64,000 nucleotides of DNA from Pectobacterium sp. PL152 (GTDB taxonomy: Bacteria > Pseudomonadota > Gammaproteobacteria > Enterobacterales > Enterobacteriaceae). Shown here one piece after another: positions 28,039 to 39,752 of this stretch. The position numbers and the translations under genes are program-made. The stretch is taken from assembly GCA_021907015.1 (NCBI GenBank), contig CP091064.1, forward strand, positions 1,240,001-1,304,000, in the 5' to 3' direction. The notes below the pieces were generated by a model. The model was not told the DNA's origin. It saw only the letters and a program-made list of their open reading frames with translations, and did no database searches. Positions within the stretch are counted from its first letter, which is position 1. Every line of letters starts with the position of its first letter.

Positions 28039-28512
28039 ATGAAGATGAAAACACTATTTTTAGGCTTGTTATTGGGTACGAGCTATATCGGCATGGCTGC
28101 AGCAGATAGCTTTGCCTCAGCAACCGCCAGTGCTCAGTCGACTCATGATGGCAAAACTGAGCGCGTAACCAAAACTGAATCATCATCTGGCCAAGGGCCC
28201 AGTCACGTCGGTGCTAGCGCTCATGCCGGTACTGTGGGTGAACCGCAGAAGACAAGCAACAGTGAATCTCATTTCCGGGATAAAACCGACGCCATCAAAG
28301 CCGATATAAAGGCAAGGGAATCAGAAAATAAAAACAGGGAAGCAAAAATCAAAGCGGATGTGAAAGCCAGAGAATCCGAAGCTAGAAAAGACGCCGAAAA
28401 AGGCTGGGCTGATGCCAAAGCCAAGGCGGATAATTTTAACAGCCGTGCGGAAAAACAGGCTCGCGAAACCGCACGGTCAGTCCACAATGCCGCAGAGAAG
28501 CATCAGCGTTAA
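28039..28512 (+). CDS. Small secreted coiled-coil protein of unknown function
   Basis: 157 residues. A signal peptide (MKMKTLFLGLLLGTSYIGMA, cleavage after AAA near residue 22) is followed by a Ser/Thr/Gly-rich stretch and, from about residue 80, a long charged helix with an internal repeat: IKADIKARESE and IKADVKARESE. The tail AKAKADNFNSRAEKQARET is also helical. I do not recognise a family. Expected in the periplasm or outside the cell. It stands alone between thrW and the convergent proA. Confidence 0.75.
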   Translation: MKMKTLFLGLLLGTSYIGMAAADSFASATASAQSTHDGKTERVTKTESSSGQGPSHVGASAHAGTVGEPQKTSNSESHFRDKTDAIKADIKARESENKNREAKIKADVKARESEARKDAEKGWADAKAKADNFNSRAEKQARETARSVHNAAEKHQR

Positions 28513-28816
28513 TATGAAATAACGCGTTATTGTAATAGAGGATAAATAATTATTACTCTTTATCCTCCGATAGCAAAACAGGCTATGTATTTGTGAAACG
28601 TCGCACAAAGCATAGTTTGTTACTATTGAGGATATTTCTCTGATGCGGTTACCTTATTGCATTTCTATTGCTGTATTAAATTTTAATTTAAATAAATGCA
28701 ACATAGAAAAAAATTACAGTTGGAATGAAATGTCTTATGTAGACAAAAAGAGAAAAGTAAAAACGGAATAAAAATATTACTGCGCATATCTCTCGATATA
28801 CGCAGCAATGCATTGA
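28513..28816. other. AT-rich convergent intergenic region
   Basis: About 300 bases between the secreted-protein gene and proA, convergent. No coding frame and no clear hairpin terminator seen. Confidence 0.4.
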
Positions 28817-30068
28817 TTAGGCGCGAATCAAATCGTCGCCATAACCGATCCACTTATAAGTGGTCAGCGCTTCCAGCCCCATTGGGCCACGCGCATGCAG
28901 TTTCTGGTACTGACCGCCACTTCCGCGCCCAGACCAAACTGGCCGCCATCGGTGAAGCGCGTACTGGCATTGACATATACCGCAGAGGAATCCACTTCAC
29001 GCACGAAGCGTTCCGCGTTGGTCAACGAGCGCGTCAGAATCGCATCAGAGTGCTGTGTACCATGTTCGCGAATATGGGCAACTGCCGCATCCAGAGAGTC
29101 AACCAGCGTAACGTTCAGGTCGTTAGAGAGCCATTCATCGTTGTAGTTGGCCTCTTCCACGGCAACGACGCTTGCCGGACCGCCGGTCAGGTAGGGCATT
29201 GCCGAAGGACTGGCATGGAGCGTAACGCCTGCCGCCGCCATTTTCTTGCTCAGCTCTGGCAGGAAGCGATCGGCAATACGTTGGTTGACCAGCAGTGTTT
29301 CCAGGCTGTTGCAAGCGCTAGGGCGCTGCACCTTGGCGCTTTCAATGACGGTCAGCGCCTTGTCGAAATCGATACTGTCGTCAGCATAGATGTGACAAAC
29401 GCCGATACCCCGGTAATGACCGGGATCGTCGATTGCTCACGGCACAGCTTGTGCAGGCCAGCGCCACCCCGTGGAATCAGCATATCCACGTAGCGATCCA
29501 GCTTCAGCAGTTGATTAACCAGCTCACGATCCGGGCTTTCAATCGCCTGCACCGCAGCGGCTGGCAGACCGCATTGCGATAATGCCTGCTGAATCACTTT
29601 TACCGTCGCCGCATTGGTGCGGTACGTCTCTTTTCCACCGCGCAAAATCACCGCGTTGCCGGTTTTCAGGCACAGGGAGGCCACATCAATGGTGACGTTC
29701 GGACGCGCTTCATAAATCACACCGACCACGCCCAGCGGCACGCGGCGACGTTCCAGCTTCAGGCCGTTATCCAGCATACTGCCATCAATCACCTGCCCTA
29801 CAGGATCGGTCAGGCGGCATACCTGACGCACATCGCTGGCGATCGCGCTCAGTCGTTCCTGCGTCAACAGCAGACGATCCTGCAATGCGTCACTCATGCC
29901 ATTTTGGCGCGCATCGGCTAAATCCAGCGCGTTAGCCGCCAGAATCGTCGCGCTCTCAGCTTCCAGCAAATCCGCAATCGTCAGCAGCGCGCGATCTTTC
30001 TGAGCCGTGCTCAGGACCGCCAACTGATAAGAGGCCGCTTTTGCCGCTTTACCCATTTGTTCAAGCAT
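28817..30068 (-). CDS. proA: Gamma-glutamyl phosphate reductase (two frameshifts)
   Basis: Second step of proline synthesis: NADPH reduction of glutamyl 5-phosphate to the semialdehyde. Breaks near 29412 (missing G) and 28905 (missing C) both lie in homopolymers. Restoring them gives 417 residues, exactly the E. coli length, with the catalytic Cys region [13 protein letters not shown] nearby and the end [16 protein letters not shown]. Follows proB by 10 bases in the usual operon. Loss of function would cause proline auxotrophy, so sequencing error is favoured. Confidence 0.93.
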
Positions 30069-30078
30069 CGCGAACTCC

Positions 30079-31182
30079 TTAATTGATAATCATATCGTCG
30101 CGATGGATAGCCACCGGACCATATTCGTAGCCGAGAATCTCGGCAATTTGTTGAGAGTGGTGTCCGGCAATCATACGCAGCGCATCGCTGTTATAGCGCG
30201 TCACGGCATGCGCCACATCGCGGCCTGCCAGACTACGCACGCGGATCACTTCACCGCGAGAGAAATTCCCTTCCACGCTGCGAATGCCCTTCGGCAGCAG
30301 TGAGCTGCCGCGTTCAAGGATAGCCGAAAGTGCGCCGTCGTCGACGGTGATTTCACCCGCCGGCGGTGCGCCGAAAATCCAGTGTTTACGGCTTTCCAGC
30401 GGCGCATCCAGAGCATGAAAACGCGTTCCGACGGAGATATCTGCAATCACGTCACCAATTACACCCGGCTTGCTGCCAGCGGCAATCACCACGTCGATAC
30501 CGGCACGGCAGGCCACATCGGCAGCCTGTAATTTAGTCGACATACCGCCTGTTCCGAGGCCTGACACGCTATCACCCGCAATGCTGCGCAGCGCATCGTT
30601 GATGCCGGTCACTTCACGGATCAGCTCCGCATCAGGGTTATTGCGCGGATCGGCGGTAAACAGACCAGCCTGATCGGTCAGCAGCAGCAGCTTATCCGCA
30701 TCGGCCAGAATCGCCGCCAGCGCAGACAGGTTGTCGTTGTCACCCACCTTGATTTCGGCGGTCGCGACGGCGTCGTTTTCATTAATGACCGGAACAATAT
30801 TGTTATCCAGCAGCGCCCGCATGGTGTCACGCGCGTTGAGGAAACGCTCACGATCTTCCATATCCGCACGCGTCAGCAGCATTTGCCCAACGTGGATACC
30901 GTAGATGGAAAACAGCTGTTCCCACAGCTGAATCAGGCGGCTTTGACCCACGGCGGCCAGCAGTTGTTTGGTCGCAATCGTGGCGGGGAGTTCGGGGTAA
31001 CCCAAATGTTCACGCCCGGCAGCAATCGCCCCTGAGGTGACAATAACAATCCGATGCCCTGCCGCATGTTGCTGCGCGCACTGGCGCACCAGTTCAACAA
31101 TGTGGGCGCGGTTAAGACGGCGCGAACCGCCGGTTAGCACGCTAGTGCCCAGTTTCACAACCAAAGTCTGGCTGCCGCTCAT
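30079..31182 (-). CDS. proB: Glutamate 5-kinase
   Basis: First step of proline synthesis; ATP-dependent phosphorylation of glutamate, feedback-inhibited by proline. The N-terminal amino-acid kinase domain ([36 protein letters not shown]) occupies residues 1-250, followed by a PUA domain. I use the internal ATG at 31182 rather than 31206, because [12 protein letters not shown] gives 367 residues like E. coli ProB. Confidence 0.96.
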   Translation of the reverse strand: MSGSQTLVVKLGTSVLTGGSRRLNRAHIVELVRQCAQQHAAGHRIVIVTSGAIAAGREHLGYPELPATIATKQLLAAVGQSRLIQLWEQLFSIYGIHVGQMLLTRADMEDRERFLNARDTMRALLDNNIVPVINENDAVATAEIKVGDNDNLSALAAILADADKLLLLTDQAGLFTADPRNNPDAELIREVTGINDALRSIAGDSVSGLGTGGMSTKLQAADVACRAGIDVVIAAGSKPGVIGDVIADISVGTRFHALDAPLESRKHWIFGAPPAGEITVDDGALSAILERGSSLLPKGIRSVEGNFSRGEVIRVRSLAGRDVAHAVTRYNSDALRMIAGHHSQQIAEILGYEYGPVAIHRDDMIIN

Positions 31183-31305
31183 AATTTCTCTGCCGTTGGA
31201 TGTCAAAAAATAAGAATAAGGAAAACGTTGTAGCAGGACAGACGCGTTATGCCAACAGGCATAACGCGAAAACCTGCGAATAAATCGGGGATCGTCAGGG
31301 AAGCA

Positions 31306-31680
31306 TCACGGTCGTGCAGCGAGGGTCGTAGCGGGTTCGAGCGAGTGCAGCAGTTTCTCCAGTCGGACATGGAAAGCTTGTTTGGCATTTTCCACCTGTT
31401 CCATCACGGCTTTGTCCTTGATTTTTTCCTCACGCCAGTTGCCCTGTTTATCAAACAATCCGTAGTGATAGTCATAGGCAAAGGCCTGGCCAGTATCTTC
31501 CAGATTCAGCCACCACCCCCAGAACTCGCGATTTTCTGGCGCAGGCTTGATGTTGACGCAAACCGCCAGGCAATCAAAGAAGAACGCGGTATTCTCGCAC
31601 TGCGCTTCACGTATATAAGGCCCCAACGCCGCAAAATTTTTCATCAGTCGGCTTTTGGAGTGTCCACTCGGTAACATCAT
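31306..31680 (-). CDS. crl: Sigma factor S-binding protein Crl
   Basis: Small protein that favours assembly of sigma-S RNA polymerase in stationary phase. [20 protein letters not shown] and the central [17 protein letters not shown] and [11 protein letters not shown] blocks identify it. Start set at ATG 31680, 8 bases after AGGAG; ATG 31677 is equally possible. 124 residues, slightly shorter at the C-terminus than E. coli Crl. Position next to proBA is conserved in enterobacteria. Confidence 0.93.
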   Translation of the reverse strand: MMLPSGHSKSRLMKNFAALGPYIREAQCENTAFFFDCLAVCVNIKPAPENREFWGWWLNLEDTGQAFAYDYHYGLFDKQGNWREEKIKDKAVMEQVENAKQAFHVRLEKLLHSLEPATTLAARP

Positions 31681-31794
31681 CTGCGATCTCCTCTGGTTGA
31701 ACTTTCTTTTTAGCAGAGAATGGCAATTTATCAACCACCTGGCATCAGGTTACTGCCCGACGCCCGGCTTTTCAGCCTTTACACCGACGTGTTC

Positions 31795-33875
31795 CTATGC
31801 GGCGGGTTGACGCTGCACGGCAAAGCGCGAAAGCCCTGTTTCAGTATGTGGCGCAGGCAATGCCAGCAGCGCTTGCAGGCGTTCAGCAAAATAAGCGTGA
31901 ATCGGGCGTTTGCCGTCCAGCACGCTTCGCAGCTGTTCTTCTGTAAATGACGTCAGCCTGAGCAGTGCTTCAAAGACCTCTTTCCGTTCTTCCTGCACGC
32001 TGAGCAACAGCGGCGTTATGCCATCATCATTGCTTTGGCAGAGATCCGCATTATAGGCATGTAGTATCGCCAGCATGCGGGCGGATACCGACTCAGGACG
32101 AGGCGGGAAGTCAACAGAGCGTCGACTTGTTATCGCACACAGCGCGGGGTCATGCCGCCTGTGGCACGTGCATTCGGATTGGCGCCATAGTGCAGCAGCA
32201 CCTCAAGGCAATGCTGTGCGCCCTGTTTCGCTGCCAGCATTAGCGGCGTCATCGCGGGCTCACCCCACGCGACGTCCTTCTCTATCCCCTGTTGCAGCAG
32301 AACCTCAAGCGTTGCTTTACGCCGTTCGGGCGTCACACTCACATTATTAATCACGCGATGCAGCGGCGGTGCAAGGGTACTCGCCGTTTCCACATTCAGA
32401 CTAACGCCTTGTTGAATCAACCAGTTCAGCACCAGCGGACGACACCCTGCCGCAGCGGCATAAACCATGTTCATCCCGTCGGGTACCGTGCTATGCAGGT
32501 TCATCCCACAGGAATGCAGATGCCGGAAAATATCAAGCAGTACGCTTTCGTGCGGGCCGGACTGCAAATACAGCAGTAACGCCATCCCCAGCGGAAGCGC
32601 ACCGCTTTCTTGCAGTACCTGCTGTTGATTGAAATCAGCGCCGTGTGCTATCAGCAGATCGAGCAAGTCAGCATGATATTGTCCGGTGGCAATCATCGCC
32701 TCACAGAGCGCATAAAGCGCTGGCCACGTCGTCGGCGTGTCGTCGTCCTCTTCCCACATCGTATAGCCAATATTGGGAGAAGCGCCTGATTCCAGTAGGT
32801 ATGCGAGAGAGGAAGAAAACACGCGATGGACGCGGCTATCCGTTACCGCTGCTTTGGCTCGCAGCACAAGATATTGCGCCAGCACCGTCCCCTGATTGAC
32901 ATCATTTTCCCGCTCAGTATCGCGTTCATACTCTGCGTCATCCTCATCATCAGATTCGTGTTGTTCAAAACGCAGCGGATAACGGCGATCGAGCTCGGCA
33001 GTCCGTTCTGCAATACGCCGTACCAGCGCAGGAGGAAACGACCTTTCCAGCGCGTCCAACAAGACGCTGTGCGAAGGCACATCGCAGCGCATATCCGGAA
33101 AGGTATCCAGTAAGAACGCACAGCACGGCGCAGACAGGCCACAATGCAGCGCCATTTCCAGCCAGGTCACCGGGGTTTTCTGTTCCTGATTAAGCAACAG
33201 AGTAAAACCCGATTCCCGCATCCCTTCCCGCTCGGCCTGTGCAACGATCGGCTGGAAGACCTCCAGCGTTATCCACGATCCGGCGTGCCGAAATACCGCT
33301 TCCAGTATCGACGTCCCCGTCAGGCGTACCGGGCTATCGACCTGGAACAGCCGCATTAACAAGAAACGATCCTGCTTTTCCAGCAGAACATCGACCGGGT
33401 GGCATTTCTCTGCCTCGGGGTGAAACAGGATTGGCTGATTGATATCCAACCCGTTTGCCAGTAATACCCCCAGCATCGTACTGCGCTGAGCATGGGTATA
33501 GACCGGGCTTTCGGGCAGATCAAAAAAGCAGTGTAGCCAACCGCGTCCCTGATTATCCTGAAAATCCAGCCGAGCACCGTGCTGTAAAAGCAGCGCAGCA
33601 AGTTCAGGAGAGTAGGACGTGATAGCCGCGAAGAGCGCACTTTCACCTTCAGGTGTTTCGATATTCGCCCCTTTTTCCAACAAATAGCGGACAAGATCGA
33701 TCTCCGTGTCGCGATCCTGGCTCAATTGATGCAAAACCGTTTGCCCATCGCTCAGTGCGTTGATGTCGCCTTTCGCCGCCAGATAGCGATCGATCAGTTT
33801 ACGTTTCTTGCTGGTAGGGGCATCAGAGAAGCAAATCGTCTCTAACGTATCCGTTTTGGAAGTTGAACCAAACAT
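31795..33875 (-). CDS. Large ankyrin-repeat protein A (one frameshift)
   Basis: Cytoplasmic-looking protein of about 693 residues after correcting one break near 32140. No signal peptide. Ankyrin units are visible as LVRYLLEKGANIETPEGESA, LAALLLQHGARLDFQDNQGR and CLEVLLHYGANPNARATGG, and more weakly throughout. The acidic region DDEDDAEYERDTERENDVNQ interrupts the repeats in the middle. It is a paralogue of the next gene: both start with a short N-terminal box (SKKRKLIDRYLAAKGDINA versus EKKRQIDCFLAKGGNINE). Function unknown; ankyrins mediate protein binding. Confidence 0.75.
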
Positions 33876-33886
33876 ACACTACGTCC

Positions 33887-35918
33887 TTATAGCGGTAACG
33901 AATGATGAGAAGAAGACGGCTCGCCTGCGCTTAGTCGCGCAATCTGTTGGCGTAACTGATCGGAGAAATAGCAGTAGCGGTTGCCTCGCGCCAGCCAATC
34001 CAGAAGCCGATGCGTCTCATCCAGAGTAGGGGACAGTATCTCCAGTAGCGCTTTAAACATCGCTTCATGTTTATTGCGAATACAGCCGACCAGCAGATCG
34101 TTCCCCTCTTCGTCCACCCGTGCGATCGTCACGCCATATTGATAAAGCAAGGTCACAATACGCGCTGCTGCCGCATCGGCGCGGTGTAGCGCACAGCGCA
34201 GAGGCGTCATCCCGTTGGCACTGCGGGCATGTGGGTTGGCTCCTCGCACCAGCAACACCTCGGCACACTTCGCTTCACCATAGTAAGCCGCGCACATCAG
34301 CGGCGTGAATTGTTCATCAATCGAGAACTCATCAATATTCGCGCCGTTATCTAACAGTACCGCGACGGTTTCCGCACGCCGCTCTGGCGTGAGCGCTTCA
34401 TCGCTATACAGGCTGATGGTTTTATGCAAAACGGGAGAATTGTCGAACCCACTTAGAGTGTGAATATCCACACCGCGCGCAATAAGCCACTGTAAGACCT
34501 GTGGTCGTAAGCCTATTCCCGCCGCGGCTGCCGTGTTGATCAGGTAAGCATTGGTCGCCTGCAAATCCATGCCGTGTTCGTACAGGTAGTTCATCACCTG
34601 AAGCAGCACATCTTCATGTGTCGAACGATAGCCGCGCTGAAGCAGCGTAATGCAGAGTGGTTCGCTGACCGCACTTTTCTTCACGTTGAAATTCGCACCA
34701 TGCGCCACCAGTAAATCCAGCAGGTCAGGACGAAAATGATTCTGAAACACCATTTCCACGCAGACGAGATAAAGCAATGACCAGTTCCGCATTTCATAGC
34801 TACGTCCCCCGTCATTTTATCAACCAGAGGCGACGCGCCGTATTGCAGCAACAAGCTAATGGCATCATAAAAATAAGGATAATAATCAGGCTCATTCAGC
34901 GCCTTTTCGAGGCGGATGTCCACAAACTGCGTCATCGCCGAGCTGCCGACATCAGGATAGGCATTGGCTTCCCATCCATCCTGTTTTTTTCGACCAGCAG
35001 GAATGAACAAGGAATAAGGGCGATCGATATCCGCCGTTTTTGCACAATCCGCTCCACCAATTCAAGCGAATAGCGGTTAAGCAAGGCATCCAGAACAAAG
35101 CTGTAGTTGCTTAAATCGCAGCGGATATCAGGGTAGGTATCGAGCAAACATTCACAGAGCCGTTCGTCCGCGGCGTAAAAATGGCCATTTCCAATAGCGA
35201 TCCATCGGTACGGATCTTCTTGTCTTCGGAAAGAATGACACCAGGTTCGCGATAAGCCGACCCGCCCGCCCGTTTCACGATTTGCTGAAAGAGCGGCAGT
35301 GGCAGCCACTCGCTTTTATAGTTAAAGAGGCGTTCAAAAATGCCGGTTTCAGCGAAATGGATCGGAATGTCGAGTCGAAATATGTGCTCCAGCAGACTGA
35401 CATCTTTCTGATACATCACGATCTCGATCGGAAAGCTGGTTTCCAGTGATGTCCAGAAAATAGTTTCACGATTAAGATCCAAACCGTAGCGTAACAATAG
35501 ATCGAGCATTTGCTGACGCTGCTCGTCGGTGTAGGTATAGCGCTCCTGAGGACAGTACAGATAATTCAGCCATGAATTGCTGAAAAATTGAGGTAGTGCA
35601 CATCCGCGCCGTACTGAAGATAGAGCTCGGCCAATTCCAGATGGAAGAACTCGATCGCTCTATGCAATGAGCTAAATCCTCCAGGCTGTTCAATAAAAGC
35701 CCCTTTATCCAGCAGGTAACGCACCAATTCCGTATCGGGTACTTCTTCATCCATCGTTAGCGGACCGAGTACATTCGCAGTATGGGTCTGCCTTTCATTG
35801 ATGTTACCGCCCTTTGCCAGAAAGCAATCGATTTGTCGTTTTTCTTTTCCAGCGGTAGGTCTGAACAACAGATGTCATACAGGCTTTGCTGCTGACGAGA
35901 TAATATTCCCCACATCAT
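33887..35918 (-). CDS. Large ankyrin-repeat protein B (five frameshifts)
   Basis: Paralogue of the preceding gene, about 678 residues when single bases are restored near 35860, 35590, 35180, 34990 and 34814; all five are homopolymers, and the sum restores the frame exactly. Start taken at ATG 35918 (MMWGILSRQQQSLYD). Ankyrin units: LVRYLLDKGAFIEQPGGFSS, LLDLLVAHGANFNV, VLLDNGANIDEFSIDEQFTP, EVLLVRGANPHARSANGMTP. The two genes are 11 bases apart and probably co-transcribed. Confidence 0.72.
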
Positions 35919-35987
35919 TGCATCCCTCAACGATCCCAAAATGGGTAAAAAGTGGCAGGTTCTATGCCTGCCATCGATACATCATGT

Positions 35988-37238
35988 TCAACACACTTTG
36001 TCCTGCAACCACCCGCTGATTTGCTGTAGCGCGCGATCGAAATTCTGGTACACCGGCGAGAAGTTAACCGGCAGCAGTTTCCCTTGTGCGGATGAGTTCA
36101 CTATCAGGCTCGCCTCTTCTTTCGGGCACAGCGGATCGTTATCCCAGTAGCCTGCCAGCATCGGCGTCGGGCAACGGCGTCCTAACAGCCCCTGCGTTTT
36201 CAGCGAATAACGTCCCAGCTCGGTTTTCAGCGAGGTATCCGTCGAGAAGGGCATACCCAGACGACTCGCCAGCACATCCATAAACATATCCGGCACCTGC
36301 TGCTGGCGAGTCGGATCGCTTAACAGATGATGTACCACGGGGCCGAGGCAGGCCACACCGCGTAAGCGCTGCGATTCCAGATACGCCAGCCGAACGGCAA
36401 TGTTGGCACCAAAGCGGAAACCAAACGCGACAACGCGGGAGTGATCGACCCACGGGACATCCGGCAGCGCGCGCAAAACCTGCTGATGCAGGAAACTGGA
36501 ATCCTGAGTCAACTTCCAGCGGGAAGAAAATCCAACGGAGGGAACATCAATCGTCAGCATCGCCATGCCTGCCGGCGCAAAATAGTCCTGAAACAGGCGA
36601 TGATAATCGCTCTGCAACATTTCCAGACTGCCGCACATAAGCACAGTAGGGAAAGGCGCTTTCGCCTGCGATGGCATATGCAGAAAACCGGTCAGCGTGC
36701 CGCCGCCCGTAATGGGGAACGTCAGTTCTTTGAGTTCATAAGGCAGGTAGTTGGCGGCCTCTTCATAGGCGCGATTTGCCAGCGTTTGCGCCTGCTCTGC
36801 CAGCTCATCGCCTTTAATATGCGGATAGGCAGCAATGCTGTAGAGGTTGGCGGCGTTCAGCCAGAACTGTCCGGTTTGCGCGTCATCGCCGCTTTCTGTT
36901 GCTCGCTGCTGCCAGTCTGCGCCCTGCTTCGCCCATTCATAAACCCAGTTACCGCCGCGGTAGCCGATCACCGTATCAAGCAGTTGCTCGTTGCTTCTGT
37001 CCGCCTTGCTGGCCGCGATACGCGACAGCACGTCTTCGATTTCCCACGGGTCGACGCCACGCCAAATCCACATCAGCCGGTTAATCATGCGATACCAACT
37101 GCGGGTCTTTTCCCCTTCAAGGGTAGAATGCAGCCCCTGCACGTCCTGACTATTCCGCGTACGTCGGACCAACGTCGAGGTTTCTGGATGTTTAAAGGAT
37201 GGTTTGAATAGCGTTTCAGACAGGTTAGCTTGCGCCAC
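35988..37238 (-). CDS. frsA: Esterase/fermentation-respiration switch protein FrsA
   Basis: Alpha/beta-hydrolase fold protein that binds unphosphorylated IIA-Glc in E. coli and shifts metabolism towards fermentation. 416 residues from GTG 37238, which follows GGAGG and gives the family start [15 protein letters not shown] 37250 is the alternative. Conserved blocks [19 protein letters not shown] and [18 protein letters not shown] are present. The place of the nucleophile elbow reads GFRFGAN, as in E. coli FrsA. Next to gpt, as in E. coli. Confidence 0.94.
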   Translation of the reverse strand: MAQANLSETLFKPSFKHPETSTLVRRTRNSQDVQGLHSTLEGEKTRSWYRMINRLMWIWRGVDPWEIEDVLSRIAASKADRSNEQLLDTVIGYRGGNWVYEWAKQGADWQQRATESGDDAQTGQFWLNAANLYSIAAYPHIKGDELAEQAQTLANRAYEEAANYLPYELKELTFPITGGGTLTGFLHMPSQAKAPFPTVLMCGSLEMLQSDYHRLFQDYFAPAGMAMLTIDVPSVGFSSRWKLTQDSSFLHQQVLRALPDVPWVDHSRVVAFGFRFGANIAVRLAYLESQRLRGVACLGPVVHHLLSDPTRQQQVPDMFMDVLASRLGMPFSTDTSLKTELGRYSLKTQGLLGRRCPTPMLAGYWDNDPLCPKEEASLIVNSSAQGKLLPVNFSPVYQNFDRALQQISGWLQDKVC

Positions 37239-37366
37239 AGCAGCCTCCATTAATGTAAACCGCTGTTAGCGGACATCAGACGACTTCTTCGTCACCCGTT
37301 AAAGTGTAACGAACTCAGGCCAGAGAAGACAAATACCAACGGCAGAAATTACCACAGTTCATAAAC

Positions 37367-37396
37367 AACAATGCCCGGCTAAACCGGGCATTGTTG
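37367..37396 (-). terminator. Hairpin terminator of gpt
   Basis: Stem ACAATGCCCGG / CCGGGCATTGT with a short CTAAA loop, 27 bases after the gpt stop. Strong symmetric stem usable from both sides. Confidence 0.75.
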
Positions 37397-37422
37397 GAAA
37401 CGAATATTTATCGCTCAGGCGA

Positions 37423-37881
37423 TTAACGGCCAGACAAAGGCGGCACAAACACCACGCCCATATCCCACGGCTGTTCAATCCAGGTGTCCTGCGGAATATC
37501 AATGACGTAGTCGTCAACCAGCGGTTTACCAGCAGGCTTAGCGAAAATGGTCACAAAATGCGCTTTCGGGTACATATCACGGATTGCTTTCGCCGTACCG
37601 CCCGTGTCGACCAGATCGTCAATCACGATAAACCCTTCGCCATCTCCCTCGGCACGCTTCAGCACTTTCATTTCGCGCTGGTTGTCGTGGTCATAACTGG
37701 AGATGCAAACGGTATCAACGTGACGAATACCCAGCTCACGCGCCAGCAGCGCGCTTGGAACCAGACCACCGCGGCTGACGGCAATGATGCCTTTCCATTG
37801 ATCGGCAGGCAGTAAACGCTGTGCCAGTTTGCGGGCATGAATTTGCAACATATCCCAGGTTACGACGTACTTTTCGCTCAT
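37423..37881 (-). CDS. gpt: Xanthine-guanine phosphoribosyltransferase
   Basis: Purine salvage enzyme that converts guanine and xanthine to GMP and XMP at the membrane face. 152 residues, E. coli length. PRPP-binding motif [14 protein letters not shown] at residues 83-96 and the N-terminal [20 protein letters not shown] are diagnostic. Single gene with its own terminator. Confidence 0.96.
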   Translation of the reverse strand: MSEKYVVTWDMLQIHARKLAQRLLPADQWKGIIAVSRGGLVPSALLARELGIRHVDTVCISSYDHDNQREMKVLKRAEGDGEGFIVIDDLVDTGGTAKAIRDMYPKAHFVTIFAKPAGKPLVDDYVIDIPQDTWIEQPWDMGVVFVPPLSGR

Positions 37882-38211
37882 AAAATATATCCCAGCCGAA
37901 TAAAAACCGGCTTAATTTGAGTCTGAGGGGGGAAAAAGGTTGCGCGAGATTATAGATAGCCGACAACATAAAAACCAGTTTTTCTCAACGCGAGAACCGA
38001 GTTTTTCCCGCCAACCTGCGCTCTGCCAAACACGCTGATTCATATTGCAGCAGGAAAAATAAGTCAGGGCCGACGGCAATTCCCCTGCTTTGATGGAAAA
38101 TGATATTCTGTTACGACACGCCATGTTATGTGGCTAACTGCGATTAACTTTTAACCTATAGCCCTGCCCGCCAGAATGCGAAGGCTGGCCGCTAACAAGG
38201 AGACTGAAATA

Positions 38212-39672
38212 GTGTCTGAATTGTCTCAACTTTCCCCCCAGCCGCTGTGGGATATTTTCGCCAAAATCTGTTCCATTCCACATCCGTCTTATCATGAAGA
38301 AGCGCTGGCCGCACATATTCTGGAATGGGCTAAAGAGAAAGGCATTCATGCCGAGCGCGATCAGGTCGGCAATATTCTGCTGCGCAAAGCGGCAACCGCA
38401 GGTATGGAAAATCGCAAACCTGTCGTATTGCAGGCGCATCTGGACATGGTGCCGCAGAAAAACAACGACACCGTACACGATTTCACTACCGATCCTATCC
38501 AGCCTTATGTTGACGGTGAGTGGCTGAAAGCACGCGGTACCACGCTGGGTGCAGATAATGGCATCGGTATGGCGTCTGCGCTGGCGGTGCTGGCCGATCC
38601 AAGCGTCGAGCACGGCCCGCTGGAAGTGCTGCTGACCATGACGGAAGAAGCGGGTATGGATGGCGCGTTTGGCCTGCAACCAAACTGGCTTCAGGGCGAA
38701 ATCCTGATCAATACCGATTCGGAAGAAGAAGGCGAGATCTACATGGGTTGCGCGGGCGGTATTGATTTCATTACCCGTCTGCCGCTGACGCGCGAAGTGC
38801 CGCTGGCTGGTTACCACACGCTGAAGCTGACGATTAAAGGGCTGAAAGGCGGCCACTCCGGCGGCGATATTCATCTGGGGCTGGGCAACGCCAACAAGCT
38901 GCTGGCACGTTTCCTGTTCGAACAGGCGAAAGCACTGGATATCCGCATTCTCGATCTGAACGGCGGGACATTGCGTAACGCTATTCCGCGTGAAGCCTTC
39001 GCCACGCTGTCACTGCCTGCTGCTAACGTCGAGTCGTTAAAAGCGCTGAGCCAGGAGTATCTGGCGGTGCTGAAAAATGAACTGTCCGCCGTTGAGAAAA
39101 ACCTGACCGTGCTGGTGGAAGCCAGCGACAGCAATGAGCACCCGCTGACGCAGGACAGCCGCGATCGTCTGCTGGCGCTGCTCAATGCCACGCCAAACGG
39201 CGTGATCCGCATGAGCGACGAAGTCAAAGGCGTGGTAGAAACGTCGCTGAACGTCGGCGTTGTGACGATGGAAGACGACCACGCGGAAATTATCTGCCTG
39301 ATTCGTTCACTGATCGACAGCGGTAAAGACGCCGTCGTTGGTACGCTGACGGCGCTGGGTCAGTTGGCTGGCGCGAAAACGTCACCGAAAGGCGGCTACC
39401 CAGGCTGGCAGCCAGATGCGCATTCACCGGTCATGGCACTGGTTCGCGAAACCTATCAGAAGCTGTTCAACAAGACGCCGAACATCATGGTGATTCACGC
39501 TGGTCTGGAATGTGGTCTGTTCAAGAAGCCATACCCGGACATGGACATGGTTTCCATCGGGCCAACCATCACCGGGCCGCATTCGCCGGATGAACAAGTG
39601 CATATCGGCAGCGTCGATCTGTACTGGAAATTGCTGACAGCGCTGCTGAAAGCGATTCCGCCACGCGCTTAA
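38212..39672 (+). CDS. pepD: Aminoacyl-histidine dipeptidase PepD
   Basis: Broad-specificity zinc dipeptidase (peptidase family M20) that cleaves Xaa-His dipeptides such as carnosine. 486 residues from GTG 38212, chosen because VSELSQLSPQPLWDIF matches E. coli PepD and AAGGAG lies 10 bases upstream. Metal ligands are visible in LQAHLDMVPQ, GADNGIGMA, TEEAGMDGAF and the C-terminal GPHSPDE. Divergent from gpt. Confidence 0.95.
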   Translation: MSELSQLSPQPLWDIFAKICSIPHPSYHEEALAAHILEWAKEKGIHAERDQVGNILLRKAATAGMENRKPVVLQAHLDMVPQKNNDTVHDFTTDPIQPYVDGEWLKARGTTLGADNGIGMASALAVLADPSVEHGPLEVLLTMTEEAGMDGAFGLQPNWLQGEILINTDSEEEGEIYMGCAGGIDFITRLPLTREVPLAGYHTLKLTIKGLKGGHSGGDIHLGLGNANKLLARFLFEQAKALDIRILDLNGGTLRNAIPREAFATLSLPAANVESLKALSQEYLAVLKNELSAVEKNLTVLVEASDSNEHPLTQDSRDRLLALLNATPNGVIRMSDEVKGVVETSLNVGVVTMEDDHAEIICLIRSLIDSGKDAVVGTLTALGQLAGAKTSPKGGYPGWQPDAHSPVMALVRETYQKLFNKTPNIMVIHAGLECGLFKKPYPDMDMVSIGPTITGPHSPDEQVHIGSVDLYWKLLTALLKAIPPRA

Positions 39673-39703
39673 TCGCCCACGAATAAAACGTAGTCATAAA
39701 AAT

Positions 39704-39734
39704 CAGGGCGGCGCATAAACGTCGCCCCTTTTTT
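39704..39734 (+). terminator. Rho-independent terminator of pepD
   Basis: Stem GGGCGGCG / CGTCGCCC with loop CATAAA followed by a run of six T, 32 bases after the pepD stop. Lies between convergent pepD and dinB. Confidence 0.8.
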
Positions 39735-39752
39735 ATCCTCAACGACACAGCC

